Shown here piece by piece: positions 23,901-32,294 of a stretch of DNA of 43,255 bases. The stretch is taken from contig JAZQMO010000052.1 in assembly GCA_045543495.1 (NCBI GenBank), positions 1 to 43,255 of the forward strand, read 5' to 3'. Origin of the DNA: RGIG5579 sp045543495 (GTDB taxonomy: Bacteria; Bacillota; Clostridia; Oscillospirales; SIG627). Position 1 is the stretch's first letter, and every line of letters starts with the position of its first letter. The translations under genes were made by a program, and so were the position numbers. The notes under the pieces are model-generated. The model ran no database searches. It saw nothing but the letters and a program-made list of their open reading frames with translations, and was not told where the DNA came from.

Positions 23901-24545
23901 ATGAAGCGAATTTTGTTCCAAGGGGATTCCATCACCGATTGCTCAAGGTCCCGTGAAAAATTTGATGCAACGGGAAACGGCTATCCCCGATTTGTCAAGG
24001 GTGTTTTGGGTACCGATTTCCCCGGAGAATATGAATTTCTAAACCGCGGCATCAGTGGCAACCGCATTGTGGATCTGTATGCCAGAATGAAGCTGGATTT
24101 CATCAATTTGAAGCCCGATTACGCCAGTATCCTCATCGGGGTCAACGATACTTGGCACGAGATCGCCCGTCAAAACGGTGTGGCAACTCCCAAATTTGAA
24201 AAGATCTATGATATGCTGCTGGAGGAATTGCAGGAAGCATTGCCCGATATGAAGCTGATGCTCCTTTCTCCTTATGTTCTGGAAGGGGAGGCAACCTGTG
24301 CCACGGAGGAGAAGCCTTGGCGCTGGGAAACCTTCAAAGCCGATGTTGCCGAAAAGGCCGCCGTGGTAAAGAAGCTTGCCAATAAGCACAACCTGACCCT
24401 TGTGGAATTGCAGCCCGCCTTTGATGAGGCCTGCAAAACCGCCCCCGCCTCCAATTGGGTAATGGATGGGGTTCATCCCACCGCCTGCGGTCACGAATTG
24501 ATCAAACGGCTCTGGCTCCAAGGCTTTGAACAGCTGAAGGGCTGA
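23901..24545 (+). CDS. SGNH/GDSL family hydrolase
   Basis: 214 residues, the normal size of a single-domain SGNH esterase. All four blocks are present: FQGDSITD with nucleophile Ser10, the Gly of RGISGNRI, the Asn of IGVNDTW, and MDGVHPTACGHE with Asp189 and His192. There is no signal peptide, so it is cytoplasmic. The ATG at 23901 has GCAGGAGAG 6 bases upstream; an upstream in-frame start at 23862 has no site. It is the first gene of a two-gene unit with a second SGNH enzyme at 24572. The family removes acetyl or acyl groups, for example from xylo-oligosaccharides or lipids; the substrate is not determined. Confidence 0.92.
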   Translation: MKRILFQGDSITDCSRSREKFDATGNGYPRFVKGVLGTDFPGEYEFLNRGISGNRIVDLYARMKLDFINLKPDYASILIGVNDTWHEIARQNGVATPKFEKIYDMLLEELQEALPDMKLMLLSPYVLEGEATCATEEKPWRWETFKADVAEKAAVVKKLANKHNLTLVELQPAFDEACKTAPASNWVMDGVHPTACGHELIKRLWLQGFEQLKG

Positions 24546-24571
24546 GATATATAGAAGAAAAGGAGAACAAA

Positions 24572-25603
24572 ATGATTTTGAATTTTGATCAGGTTCGCTC
24601 CATTACCTTGGGAGTTGATCACCTTACCGAAGAAGAGGAGGGGATTTTGTTCCACCGCTTTACCGAGGAACAGGAAGCCCTTTACGAGGAAAGAGCCCGT
24701 ACTTACAACAAAGGCTTTTACAAAAAGTGCTTTTGCTCCTCCGGTGTTCGTCTTTCCTTTCAAACCGATAGCGAAAGTCTGTTTTTGAAGGTTTTTGCCG
24801 CCCCTGCCAGCACCCGATGCTACTTTGGCATTGATGTGCTCGTCAATGGGGAGAAAAGCGGCTATCTCAATAATTTCGGCCCCGATCCCTTGGAAGGGAA
24901 GTATGCCGAAGTCAAGGCCCCCTATGGAGAATTTGAAAAGAGCTTTGATCTGGGAGAGGGAGAAAAAAAGGTAGAGATCGTATTTCCCTTTTCCGTCAAG
25001 ATGTATTTGAAGGAGATGCGCCTTGCCAAGGGATCTACCCTTACTCCCGTCAAGCGCAAAAAGAAGCTTGTTGCCTTCGGTGACTCCATTACCCACGGCT
25101 ACGACACGCAGCATCCCACCTCCAAGTATATCACAAAGCTTTGTGACTTTTTGGAGGCCGAGGAATTCAATAAGGCCATCGGCGGTGAAATTATGTTTCC
25201 GTCCCTTGCTGCCACCAAAGAGACGTTTGTTCCCGATTATATTCTTGTGGCCTACGGCTCCAACGATTGGAGCAAATCCCGCTCCGATATCTTCGAGGCA
25301 GACAGCAAGGCATTTTTGGGGAATCTGAGAAAGAATTACCCCGAGGTTCCCGTGTTCCTTCTCACTCCCATCTGGCGCTATAATTGGGAGAAGGAGGTGC
25401 CCTTCGGCCCCTTCCGCTTGGTACACGAAATTTTGGAACGAAACGCAAAGGAGTTTTCTCAGGTTTATGTGATCGACGGCTTTGATTTCGTGGATCACGA
25501 TGTGTCCCTTTTTGCCGATGCGGGCCTTCACCCCACCGATGTGGGCTTCGGGCAGTATTACGAGCGTCTGCGGGACAAGATCATCGCTTTAGGCATTTTG
25601 TAA
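24572..25603 (+). CDS. Two-domain SGNH/GDSL esterase with jelly-roll-like N-terminus
   Basis: 343 residues: an N-terminal beta-rich domain (about 1-155) like that of carbohydrate esterases of the CE2/CE20 type, then an SGNH domain. The nucleophile block AFGDSITHGYDT places Ser172, the Asn is in VAYGSNDWSKS, and the C-terminal acid/base block is FADAGLHPTDVGFG with His320. The Asp lies four residues before that His rather than the usual three, a small oddity worth checking in a structure model. There is no signal peptide. AAAGGAG precedes the ATG and the gap from the preceding esterase is 26 bases, so they are cotranscribed, probably for stepwise deacylation of an imported glycan. Confidence 0.9.
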   Translation: MILNFDQVRSITLGVDHLTEEEEGILFHRFTEEQEALYEERARTYNKGFYKKCFCSSGVRLSFQTDSESLFLKVFAAPASTRCYFGIDVLVNGEKSGYLNNFGPDPLEGKYAEVKAPYGEFEKSFDLGEGEKKVEIVFPFSVKMYLKEMRLAKGSTLTPVKRKKKLVAFGDSITHGYDTQHPTSKYITKLCDFLEAEEFNKAIGGEIMFPSLAATKETFVPDYILVAYGSNDWSKSRSDIFEADSKAFLGNLRKNYPEVPVFLLTPIWRYNWEKEVPFGPFRLVHEILERNAKEFSQVYVIDGFDFVDHDVSLFADAGLHPTDVGFGQYYERLRDKIIALGIL

Positions 25604-25608
25604 AAGAA

Positions 25609-25641
25609 CAATCACACCGATTCACTCGGTGTGATTTTTTT
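25609..25641 (+). terminator. Intrinsic terminator
   Basis: ATCACACCGA-TTCAC-TCGGTGTGAT followed by seven T. It ends the esterase pair. Confidence 0.9.
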
Positions 25642-25661
25642 GCAAAAAATTGAAAAAGGCC

Positions 25662-25690
25662 TTGACTTTATCCTTCTAAAGTGCTAAAAT
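25662..25690 (+). promoter_or_regulatory. Promoter of the T-box leader and SSS symporter
   Basis: TTGACT (25662-25667), a 17-base spacer and TAAAAT (25685-25690), directly upstream of the T-box RNA. Confidence 0.75.
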
Positions 25691-25699
25691 ACCACCAAC

Positions 25700-25982
25700 A
25701 AATGCGACAGGAGTCGGAATAAGTAAGCAAAAAGGGAACCTTCAGAGAGTTGTCGGTTGGTGCGAGGCAACGGGGAGCTTTTTGCCCAATACCTCCGATG
25801 AGCAGTGCACCGAACGATCTTCCAGTAGGCTGCAACGGGAGTTCCCGTCACAGAACAAAGTGTTGATGGACACTTGATAAGTCCGCACCCGTGAGAGTGC
25901 GGAAAACTGAGGTGGTACCACGGGTCTTGACTCGTCCTCTGTATTTCAAATTTTGGAATACGGCGGGCGTTTTTTTATTCCC
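25700..25982 (+). promoter_or_regulatory. T-box riboswitch leader, specifier probably UAC (Tyr)
   Basis: A complete T-box. Stem I has the AGTA motif (25722-25725), a GCAAAAAG/CTTTTTGC helix, AGAGAG and the distal GGTGCGAG, then GAGCA after stem I. Stem III is CCGCAC...GTGCGG (25883-25902), the T-box sequence AGGTGGTACCACGG is at 25910-25923, and a terminator stem with T run ends near 25980. In the specifier loop the 3' strand reads CCAATACC before TCCGA; aligned to glyQS from memory the codon is TAC at 25790-25792 (Tyr). The UGGU bulge predicts pairing with a tRNA whose discriminator is A, as in tRNA-Tyr. Uncharged tRNA should allow transcription of the symporter. The codon after the specifier is C, not the usual purine, so the reading is tentative. 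Confidence 0.9.
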
Positions 25983-26012
25983 TCCGTAATCTGCAAAAAA
26001 CAGGAGGTATTT

Positions 26013-27563
26013 ATGACCAACGCACAGCTCTACACCATCATTGCCCTTTGTGTCTATGCCGTTATTATGGCCCTGATCGGGTGCTTCAGCTACGGCAAAA
26101 GCAAAACACTGGACAACTTCCTCATCGGCGGCCGCAACATCGGCGCTTGGGTAACCGCCTTCGCCTACGGAACCACCTATTTTTCCGCGGTGGTTTTCGT
26201 CGGCTATGCAGGTCAGCATGGCTGGAACATCGGTCTCGGTGCCATTTGGATCGGAATCGGAAACGCCGTTTTGGGTTGCCTTTTGTCTTGGCTGCTCTTT
26301 GCCAACCGCACCCGCAAAATGACCAAAAAGCTTCAGGCCAAGACGATGTCCGAATACTTTGAAAAGCGTTATGATTCCAAGGGGATGAAGATCCTTGCCG
26401 CTATCATTATTTTCGTCTTTCTCGTTCCGTATTCTGCGGCCGTCTACAAGGGTCTTGGCTCTCTCTTCGGAGCGGTGTTCCCCGGAGTAGAAACTTGGGT
26501 TTGGATGCTGATCATTGCGGCCCTCACCGCCGTATATCTTGTGGCGGGCGGCTACATCGCCACCGCTTACACCGATTTGGTGCAGGGAATTGTTATGATC
26601 ATAGGCGTTGTTTGCCTTGTTTTTGCAGTCCTCGGTCACGAAAATGTGGGTGGTGTTTCCGGCCTTTTGGAAAGCCTTTCCGCCTTCCGATCTGCAGAAG
26701 GGGATCCCAATCCCATTACGGGCGAGCAGCTGACGGATCTCTTCGGCGGCTCCTCCTTCCAATTCCTTTGCTTTAACATTATGCTCACCAGCTTCGGTAC
26801 CTGGGGTCTTCCTCAGATGATCGGCAAGTTCTATGCTGTCAAGGATACCGCCGCCATTAAGCGCGGCACCATCATTTCCACCGTTTTCTGCCTGATCATC
26901 GGTTGCGGTGCCTATCTCATCGGAAGCACCTCCCGTTTGATTCTGGAGGGTCAGCTTCCCGAGGGTGGCGTGGATTCTGTAATTCCCGCCGTTTTGATGG
27001 AGGTTTTGGGAGGCGGCACCTTGGGAATCATTCTTCTTGCCGTGATTATGATTCTCCTTCTCTCCGCTTCTATGTCTACCTTGGAGGCCGTGGTGCTCAC
27101 CTCCGCCTCTGCCGTGGCGGTGGACCTGATCCCCGCACTGAAGAAGAAGCCCACCCCGCCCGAGAAGCAAATGCGGCTCACCCGCTTGCTGTGTCTCGTA
27201 TTCGTAGCTTGCTCCTTCGTTTTTGCCACGCAGAATATTCCCATTATCGTCAGTTTGATGTCCTTCTCTTGGGGACTGGTTTCCGGCTGCTTTATCGGCC
27301 CGTACATTTGGGGTCTCTTCTCCAAGAAGATCACCAAGATCGGCGCTTATGCCGGAATTCTCGGCGGCCTTCTGACCGTAGGCGGCGCCACTCTTGTGAT
27401 CAGTCTGAACGCGGGCTTTTCCGCCGCCGCTGCCAAGTCTCCCGAAATGGGCGTTGCCGCTATGGCGGTTTCTATGGTCATCGTGCCTCTTGTCAGTGCC
27501 TTGACCAAAAAGCGTGACAGTGAAAGGGTAGAGGAGATCTTCTCCTGCTACAAGGAAGATTAA
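26013..27563 (+). CDS. Sodium:solute symporter (SSS family)
   Basis: 516 residues with about 13 hydrophobic segments in the SSS (LeuT-fold) pattern. Family features are the first-helix start TLDNFLIGGRNIGAWVTAF with the unwound Gly-rich part, AYGTTYFSAVVFVGYAGQHGW, and LVAGGYIATAYTDLVQGIVM (the typical GG-Y-A-xxxTDxxQ motif). It imports a solute with Na+. Because it sits directly behind a T-box, an amino acid is expected, probably tyrosine or an aromatic compound if the specifier is UAC. The ATG at 26013 has an AGGAGG site 6 bases upstream. It is monocistronic and followed by a terminator. Confidence 0.92.
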   Translation: MTNAQLYTIIALCVYAVIMALIGCFSYGKSKTLDNFLIGGRNIGAWVTAFAYGTTYFSAVVFVGYAGQHGWNIGLGAIWIGIGNAVLGCLLSWLLFANRTRKMTKKLQAKTMSEYFEKRYDSKGMKILAAIIIFVFLVPYSAAVYKGLGSLFGAVFPGVETWVWMLIIAALTAVYLVAGGYIATAYTDLVQGIVMIIGVVCLVFAVLGHENVGGVSGLLESLSAFRSAEGDPNPITGEQLTDLFGGSSFQFLCFNIMLTSFGTWGLPQMIGKFYAVKDTAAIKRGTIISTVFCLIIGCGAYLIGSTSRLILEGQLPEGGVDSVIPAVLMEVLGGGTLGIILLAVIMILLLSASMSTLEAVVLTSASAVAVDLIPALKKKPTPPEKQMRLTRLLCLVFVACSFVFATQNIPIIVSLMSFSWGLVSGCFIGPYIWGLFSKKITKIGAYAGILGGLLTVGGATLVISLNAGFSAAAAKSPEMGVAAMAVSMVIVPLVSALTKKRDSERVEEIFSCYKED

Positions 27564-27567
27564 ATGC

Positions 27568-27592
27568 AAGGCCGCCTGTGGGCGGCCTTTTC
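27568..27592 (+). terminator. Intrinsic terminator
   Basis: AAGGCCGCC-TGTG-GGCGGCCTT followed by TTC. It ends the symporter unit. Confidence 0.8.
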
Positions 27593-27594
27593 GC

Positions 27595-27622
27595 TTGACT
27601 TTTTTCGTTGTTGTGATAAAAT
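27595..27622 (+). promoter_or_regulatory. Promoter of the DMT permease gene
   Basis: TTGACT (27595-27600), a 16-base spacer and TAAAAT (27617-27622), 30 bases before the start codon. Confidence 0.65.
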
Positions 27623-27652
27623 GGTCAAAGTGCAATGTTTGAGGGAGAAACA

Positions 27653-28534
27653 ATGAAAAAAGAGTATCTGTATGCCGCCGTCTCCATTTTCTTTTGGTCC
27701 ACCGTGGCAACCATCACCAAGCTGCTTTTGGGCGATTATTCCGAATTTCAGGTTCTTTGGGTCAGCACCCTGTTTGCAGGGCTTTCGCTCTTGATCGTAA
27801 ATCTTGCCACGAAAAATTTTCGCAAGCTGAAGGCCCTTCGCCTGAAGGATTACGGAATCATTTCCCTTATCGGTCTGCCGGGCACCTTTCTTTACTATGT
27901 CTTTTATTACGGCGGCGCCGATCTGATGCCCGCCTCTCAGGCCTTCATCGTCAATTATCTTTGGCCCATTATGAGCATTGTATTCGGCTGTATCATCCTG
28001 AAGGAAAAGGCCAATTTCCGCACTGTTCTTGCGGTTTTGATTTCCTTTTGCGGCGTGGGGATCGTGGTTTGGTCCGACCTTGCGGGCGGCTTTGATTCCG
28101 CCACCTTAATCGGTGCCCTTCTTTGTGCCTTGGGTGCCGTTTCCTACGGTGTGTTCACCGCCCTGACCAAGAAATTCGGCTATGATAAGCCCCTGTCTAT
28201 GATGATCAGCTATTTTGTTGCCTTTCTTCTGACCACTTGCATCAATTTTGCCCGTGGCGAGCTGTTTGTTCCCACCTTCACCCAATCCCTCGGCTTTGCT
28301 TGGAACGGGGTGTTGACCATGGCCCTTGCCTCCACAAGCTGGGTTTTGGCGCTGGAGCACGGCAAAACGGAAAAGATCTCAAACCTTGCCTATATCACTC
28401 CGTTTTTATCTCTGGTTTGGACCTGCATCGTACTGAAGGAGGAGTTTCAGGTCACCAATCTACTTGGCCTCGGGGTCATAGTCCTTGGCATTTTCCTTCA
28501 ATTCAAAAAAGAGCCCAAAAAGAATGAACAGTAA
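27653..28534 (+). CDS. EamA/DMT family permease
   Basis: 293 residues with ten hydrophobic helices in two EamA half-repeats (about 1-140 and 150-290), the layout of drug/metabolite transporters. Motifs typical of the family are the N-terminal SIFFWSTVATITK, ASQAFIVNYLWPIMSIVFG at the end of the first half and ISNLAYITPFLSLVWTCIVLKEEF in the second. It probably exports or takes up a small metabolite or amino acid; the substrate is unknown. The ATG at 27653 follows a GAGGGAG site by 6 bases and is preferred over ATG 27635, which precedes the site. It is a single-gene unit sharing a bidirectional terminator with yunB. Confidence 0.9.
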   Translation: MKKEYLYAAVSIFFWSTVATITKLLLGDYSEFQVLWVSTLFAGLSLLIVNLATKNFRKLKALRLKDYGIISLIGLPGTFLYYVFYYGGADLMPASQAFIVNYLWPIMSIVFGCIILKEKANFRTVLAVLISFCGVGIVVWSDLAGGFDSATLIGALLCALGAVSYGVFTALTKKFGYDKPLSMMISYFVAFLLTTCINFARGELFVPTFTQSLGFAWNGVLTMALASTSWVLALEHGKTEKISNLAYITPFLSLVWTCIVLKEEFQVTNLLGLGVIVLGIFLQFKKEPKKNEQ

Positions 28535-28537
28535 CAT

Positions 28538-28568
28538 AAAAAAGCAACCGTTTCGGTTGCTTTTTTTC
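28538..28568. terminator. Bidirectional terminator between DMT permease and yunB
   Basis: AAAAAGCAACCG-TTT-CGGTTGCTTTTTTT forms a perfect stem with A- and T-runs at the two ends. It lies between convergent genes and abuts the yunB stop codon. Confidence 0.88.
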
Positions 28569-29337
28569 ATCCCTCGCCCAAGGTATCCAGATAGATCTCG
28601 GGCACATCGCCCACCAAAACCCGCTCTCCCAAAGGAAGGGTCACGCTCGTCTCCACGGTTTTGTTTTCCCCGGGTAAAACCACCGTCAGGCTGGATTTGA
28701 TATCCACTTGGATCAGGTGTCTTGTCTGATTGATCCCGCAGTCCTCCAAAACGGTGTAGATCTCACCCTCGGTCACCCCGATGGGGAAGAGAAGCACCCG
28801 CACGGGCAAGCCGATGCCCGAAAAGAGATTCCACCCCGTCAGATTGCCAAGGGGTACCTTCAGGGTGATCCTTTTTTCCTGTTCGATCTTGTTTCGGATC
28901 CGATCCACAAGGTGAGCCTTTGCCCCTGCCAGCATCCCTGTGTTCACCTCCAGATAGATCACCTCTCCCGAGCTGTCCCGTATGGTGCGAACCATACGAT
29001 CGTAATTCAGTTCTCCCGCCTCTGCCATTTCTCCCACTGCTTGGTTGATGATGGCGGTCAGGTGCGCCTTGGCCTGAATTTCGGCAAGCTCTCCCATCTT
29101 CGGGCCAAGGCTTCGTTCCGTATAAGAAAAGAGCAGGCAACATGCAAGAAAAAGAGAAACAAGGGGAAGAATAAAGGCACGGAAAGAGGGAAGTTTCTTT
29201 TTTCTTTTTCCCGAAAAGGATATAATGGGGGTGCTTCGGATGACGGGATTTTGGCTCCTTTCCGCTCTCTTGATGGTGGCGGCGAGCTTTTTGTTTTCCG
29301 CTCCTTTTTGGAGGTGGATCGTCTCGTTTTCGTTCAT
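28567..29337 (-). CDS. yunB: Sporulation protein YunB
   Basis: 256 residues with the YunB layout: a basic N-terminal tail, one membrane segment (AFILPLVSLFLACCLLFSY), then an extracytoplasmic domain containing AHLTAIINQAVGEM, IYLEVNTGMLAGAKAHLV, VPLGNLTG and the C-terminal INQTRHLIQVDIKSSLTVVLP ending in VPLGERVLVGDVPEIYL-type sequence. YunB is made in the mother cell during sporulation in Bacillus and places this organism among spore-formers. The start is uncertain. ATG 29337 has CAGGAG 12 bases upstream, while ATG 29349 abuts the same site. Both give a basic tail of about 50 residues, longer than in Bacillus. Confidence 0.85.
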   Translation of the reverse strand: MNENETIHLQKGAENKKLAATIKRAERSQNPVIRSTPIISFSGKRKKKLPSFRAFILPLVSLFLACCLLFSYTERSLGPKMGELAEIQAKAHLTAIINQAVGEMAEAGELNYDRMVRTIRDSSGEVIYLEVNTGMLAGAKAHLVDRIRNKIEQEKRITLKVPLGNLTGWNLFSGIGLPVRVLLFPIGVTEGEIYTVLEDCGINQTRHLIQVDIKSSLTVVLPGENKTVETSVTLPLGERVLVGDVPEIYLDTLGEG

Positions 29338-29482
29338 GATGGCAGGCATCTCCTGTTTCGGAATTTTCAGGGTATGGCAGCAGATCGCTTGTTTTCTTTC
29401 ATTGTGCCTTTTTACCGGCCTTTGTCACCTCATTTTTCGCCCGAGAAAAAAGTGATGCGGCGGGGATAATTTGGAAACCCTA

Positions 29483-29511
29483 TTGAAAAAAACACAAATA
29501 TAATGTATAAT
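29483..29511 (+). promoter_or_regulatory. Promoter of the secA operon
   Basis: TTGAAA (29483-29488), a 17-base spacer and a perfect TATAAT (29506-29511), about 53 bases before the secA start. Confidence 0.75.
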
Positions 29512-29564
29512 CATTTTAATTGTATTCTCTGAATGATAAAAACTTGTTTCAGAAAGGAAAAGAT

Positions 29565-32294
29565 ATGGGTCTGATCCAAAAATTGTTTGGTACACATTCC
29601 GATCACGCCATCAAAAAAATGGAGGGCATCGTCCGTTCCATTGAGGCGCTGTCGGATCAATATAAAAGTATGTCGGATGAAGAGCTCAAGCTCACCACCG
29701 TTCGCCTGAAGGAGCGCCTGTCTGAGGGGGAGACGCTGGATGACATCCTGCCCGATGCCTTCGCCGCCGTTCGTGAGGCGGGAGACCGTGTTCTGGGCAC
29801 CCGTCATTACCGTGTTCAGCTTATCGGCGGTATCGTGCTCCATCAAGGCCGAATTGCGGAAATGAAGACCGGTGAAGGAAAAACCCTGATGGCAACGCTC
29901 CCCGCCTACCTGAATGCACTGGCAGGGAAGGGAGTACATATCGTCACCGTAAACGATTACCTTGCCAAGCGTGACTCCGAGTGGATGGGCAAGCTCTACA
30001 ATTTCCTCGGCCTTACCGTGGGCCTTGTGATCCACGGAATGACCAAGGAAGAAAAGAAAAAGGCCTACCTTGCGGATATTACCTACGGCACCAACAATGA
30101 ATTCGGCTTTGACTACCTGCGTGACAATATGGTCATCTACAAGGAGCAGATGGTTCAGCGCGGCCACGCCTTTGCTATTGTGGACGAGGTGGACAGCATC
30201 CTCATTGACGAGGCAAGGACCCCTCTGATCATTTCCGGCGAGGGCGACGAATCCACCGCGCTCTACGGTCAGGCCGATGCCTTTGCCCGCACCCTTCGCC
30301 CCTATAAGATCAAGGAAGCGGATTCCAAGGTGCTCTATGAAGATTTGGAAGCCGATTATATCATTGATGAAAAGGCCAAAAGTGCCACCCTCACCCCCCG
30401 TGGTGTGTCCAAGGCAGAAAAGAATTTCGGCATTGAGAATCTTTCCGATCCCGAAAATGCCACCCTTTATCACCATATCAATCAGGCCATCAAGGCTTAC
30501 GGCACCATGCACCGTGACGAGGATTATGTGGTGAAGGACGGTCAGGTCATCATCGTGGATACCTTCACAGGCCGTATGATGTTCGGCAGACGGTATTCCG
30601 ACGGCCTTCATCAGGCCATTGAGGCAAAGGAAGGGGTCAACATTCAAAAGGAATCCAAGACCCTTGCCACCATCACCTTCCAAAACTATTTCCGTCTGTA
30701 CCGCAAGCTCTCGGGTATGACCGGTACCGCCCTGACCGAGGAGCCGGAATTCCGTGAGATCTACAGTCTTGACGTGGTGGAGATCCCCACCAACCGTCCT
30801 ATGGCAAGAGTGGATCTGCCCGATGTGGTATACAAAACCGCCGCAGGCAAATACCGTGCCATTGTGGAGCGCATCCGTGAGTGCCACGAAAAGGGACAGC
30901 CTGTTTTGGTGGGCACCGTTTCCATTGATAAGTCCGAGTATCTTTCCCGCCTTTTGAAGAAGGAAAAGATTCCTCACAATGTGCTCAACGCCAAGTATCA
31001 CGATAAGGAAGCCCAGATCGTTGCTCAGGCGGGCTCCTTTGGTGCCGTTACCATTTCCACCAATATGGCAGGCCGCGGTACGGATATCAAATTGGGCGGA
31101 AACCCCGAGTTCTCTGCCAAAAAGCAGCTGGAGAAGGAGGGCTATGCCCCCGAGCTCATCGCGCAGGCGGATGCCTTCACCCAAACCGACGATGGGGAAA
31201 TCCTTGCCGTTCGGGAGAGGTATAACCTCCTGCTGAAGGAATTTCAGGCAAAAATCGAGCCCGAGGCCGAAAAGGTAAGGGAAGCGGGCGGTCTTTGCAT
31301 CATCGGTACAGAGCGCCACGAATCCCGCCGTATTGACAATCAGCTTCGTGGCCGAAGCGGCCGTCAGGGCGACCCCGGTGCCTCCACCTTCTTCCTTTCC
31401 TTTGAGGATGATCTGCTTCGCCTGTTTGGAAGCGAGCGCATCATCGGCGTGGTAGACCGTTTGGGTCTGGAAGAGGATCAGGCTATTGATGCCAAAATTC
31501 TCTCTTCCTCTATTGAAAACGCTCAGCGCCGTCTGGAGGGCGATAACTTCAACCGCCGTAAAACCGTTTTGATGTATGACGACGTGATGAACCAACAGCG
31601 TCAGCTGATCTATCAGCAGCGTCAGGAGGTACTGGACGGCGTAGATCTGAGAGAAAAAATGCTTTCTATGGTTGAGGGTATGGTTCGGGATGCCATCGCT
31701 CAGTTTGCTCCCGAGGACGGAGAGGGCGAGTATCGCTATGAAGAGCTGAAAAAGAAATTTATGGGAATCCTCTGCACTCCCGAGGATTTCGTCTTTGCCG
31801 AAGGGGATGAAAAGCCCGATGTGGAAGAGATGACAGAGCTTTTCTTGGAAAAGGCCAAGAAGCTGTATGCCTCCAAGGAGGAGCTCTTCGGTGCCGATCG
31901 CTTCCGTGAGGTGGAGAGAGTCATTCTGCTTCAGAATGTGGACCGCAAATGGATGGAGCATCTGGACGCTATGACCGAATTGAAAAACTCCATCGGTCTG
32001 AATGCCTACGCCCAAAGAGACCCCGTGGTTCAGTATAAGATCCAAGGCTCCGTGATGTTTGATGAAATGGTGGCCGAGATCCGAAACGATACGGCTCTCA
32101 CCCTTCTTTCCGTATTCCCCAAGCGTGCCATTGAGCGCAAGGAGGTTGCCAAGATCACGGGAACCAGCCAAAGCGACGGCACCGTGAAAAAGGCACCTAC
32201 GGTGAAAAAGAGTGCCCCCAATCCCAACGATCCCTGTCCCTGCGGCAGTGGAAAGAAATATAAAAAATGCTGTGGCTTGAAGGAGAGTAACTGA
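29565..32294 (+). CDS. secA: Preprotein translocase ATPase SecA
   Basis: 909 residues, full-length SecA, the motor that drives unfolded preproteins through SecYEG at the inner face of the membrane. Walker A is MKTGEGKTLMA near residue 100, and the DEAD-type box is in AIVDEVDSILIDEARTPLIISG near 205. SGMTGTALTEEPEF and TNMAGRGTDIKLGG mark the second nucleotide-binding fold, ERHESRRIDNQLRGRSGRQGD is helicase motif VI, and the C-terminal zinc-binding SecB/ribosome-contact motif is CPCGSGKKYKKCCG. The ATG follows AAAGGA by 6 bases. Its stop codon overlaps the start of the next gene (TGATG), so two membrane proteins are cotranscribed with it. Confidence 0.98.
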   Translation: MGLIQKLFGTHSDHAIKKMEGIVRSIEALSDQYKSMSDEELKLTTVRLKERLSEGETLDDILPDAFAAVREAGDRVLGTRHYRVQLIGGIVLHQGRIAEMKTGEGKTLMATLPAYLNALAGKGVHIVTVNDYLAKRDSEWMGKLYNFLGLTVGLVIHGMTKEEKKKAYLADITYGTNNEFGFDYLRDNMVIYKEQMVQRGHAFAIVDEVDSILIDEARTPLIISGEGDESTALYGQADAFARTLRPYKIKEADSKVLYEDLEADYIIDEKAKSATLTPRGVSKAEKNFGIENLSDPENATLYHHINQAIKAYGTMHRDEDYVVKDGQVIIVDTFTGRMMFGRRYSDGLHQAIEAKEGVNIQKESKTLATITFQNYFRLYRKLSGMTGTALTEEPEFREIYSLDVVEIPTNRPMARVDLPDVVYKTAAGKYRAIVERIRECHEKGQPVLVGTVSIDKSEYLSRLLKKEKIPHNVLNAKYHDKEAQIVAQAGSFGAVTISTNMAGRGTDIKLGGNPEFSAKKQLEKEGYAPELIAQADAFTQTDDGEILAVRERYNLLLKEFQAKIEPEAEKVREAGGLCIIGTERHESRRIDNQLRGRSGRQGDPGASTFFLSFEDDLLRLFGSERIIGVVDRLGLEEDQAIDAKILSSSIENAQRRLEGDNFNRRKTVLMYDDVMNQQRQLIYQQRQEVLDGVDLREKMLSMVEGMVRDAIAQFAPEDGEGEYRYEELKKKFMGILCTPEDFVFAEGDEKPDVEEMTELFLEKAKKLYASKEELFGADRFREVERVILLQNVDRKWMEHLDAMTELKNSIGLNAYAQRDPVVQYKIQGSVMFDEMVAEIRNDTALTLLSVFPKRAIERKEVAKITGTSQSDGTVKKAPTVKKSAPNPNDPCPCGSGKKYKKCCGLKESN

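Noticed and set aside
29225..29455. Rightward 76-codon open frame encoding a hydrophobic peptide, antisense to the start of yunB
   Set aside because: It has a weak AAGGA site, but its Ala and Ser codons do not follow the GCC-rich habit of the window, while the opposite frame (yunB N-terminus) does. A Lys/Glu-rich coding strand naturally gives a Phe/Leu-rich antisense frame.
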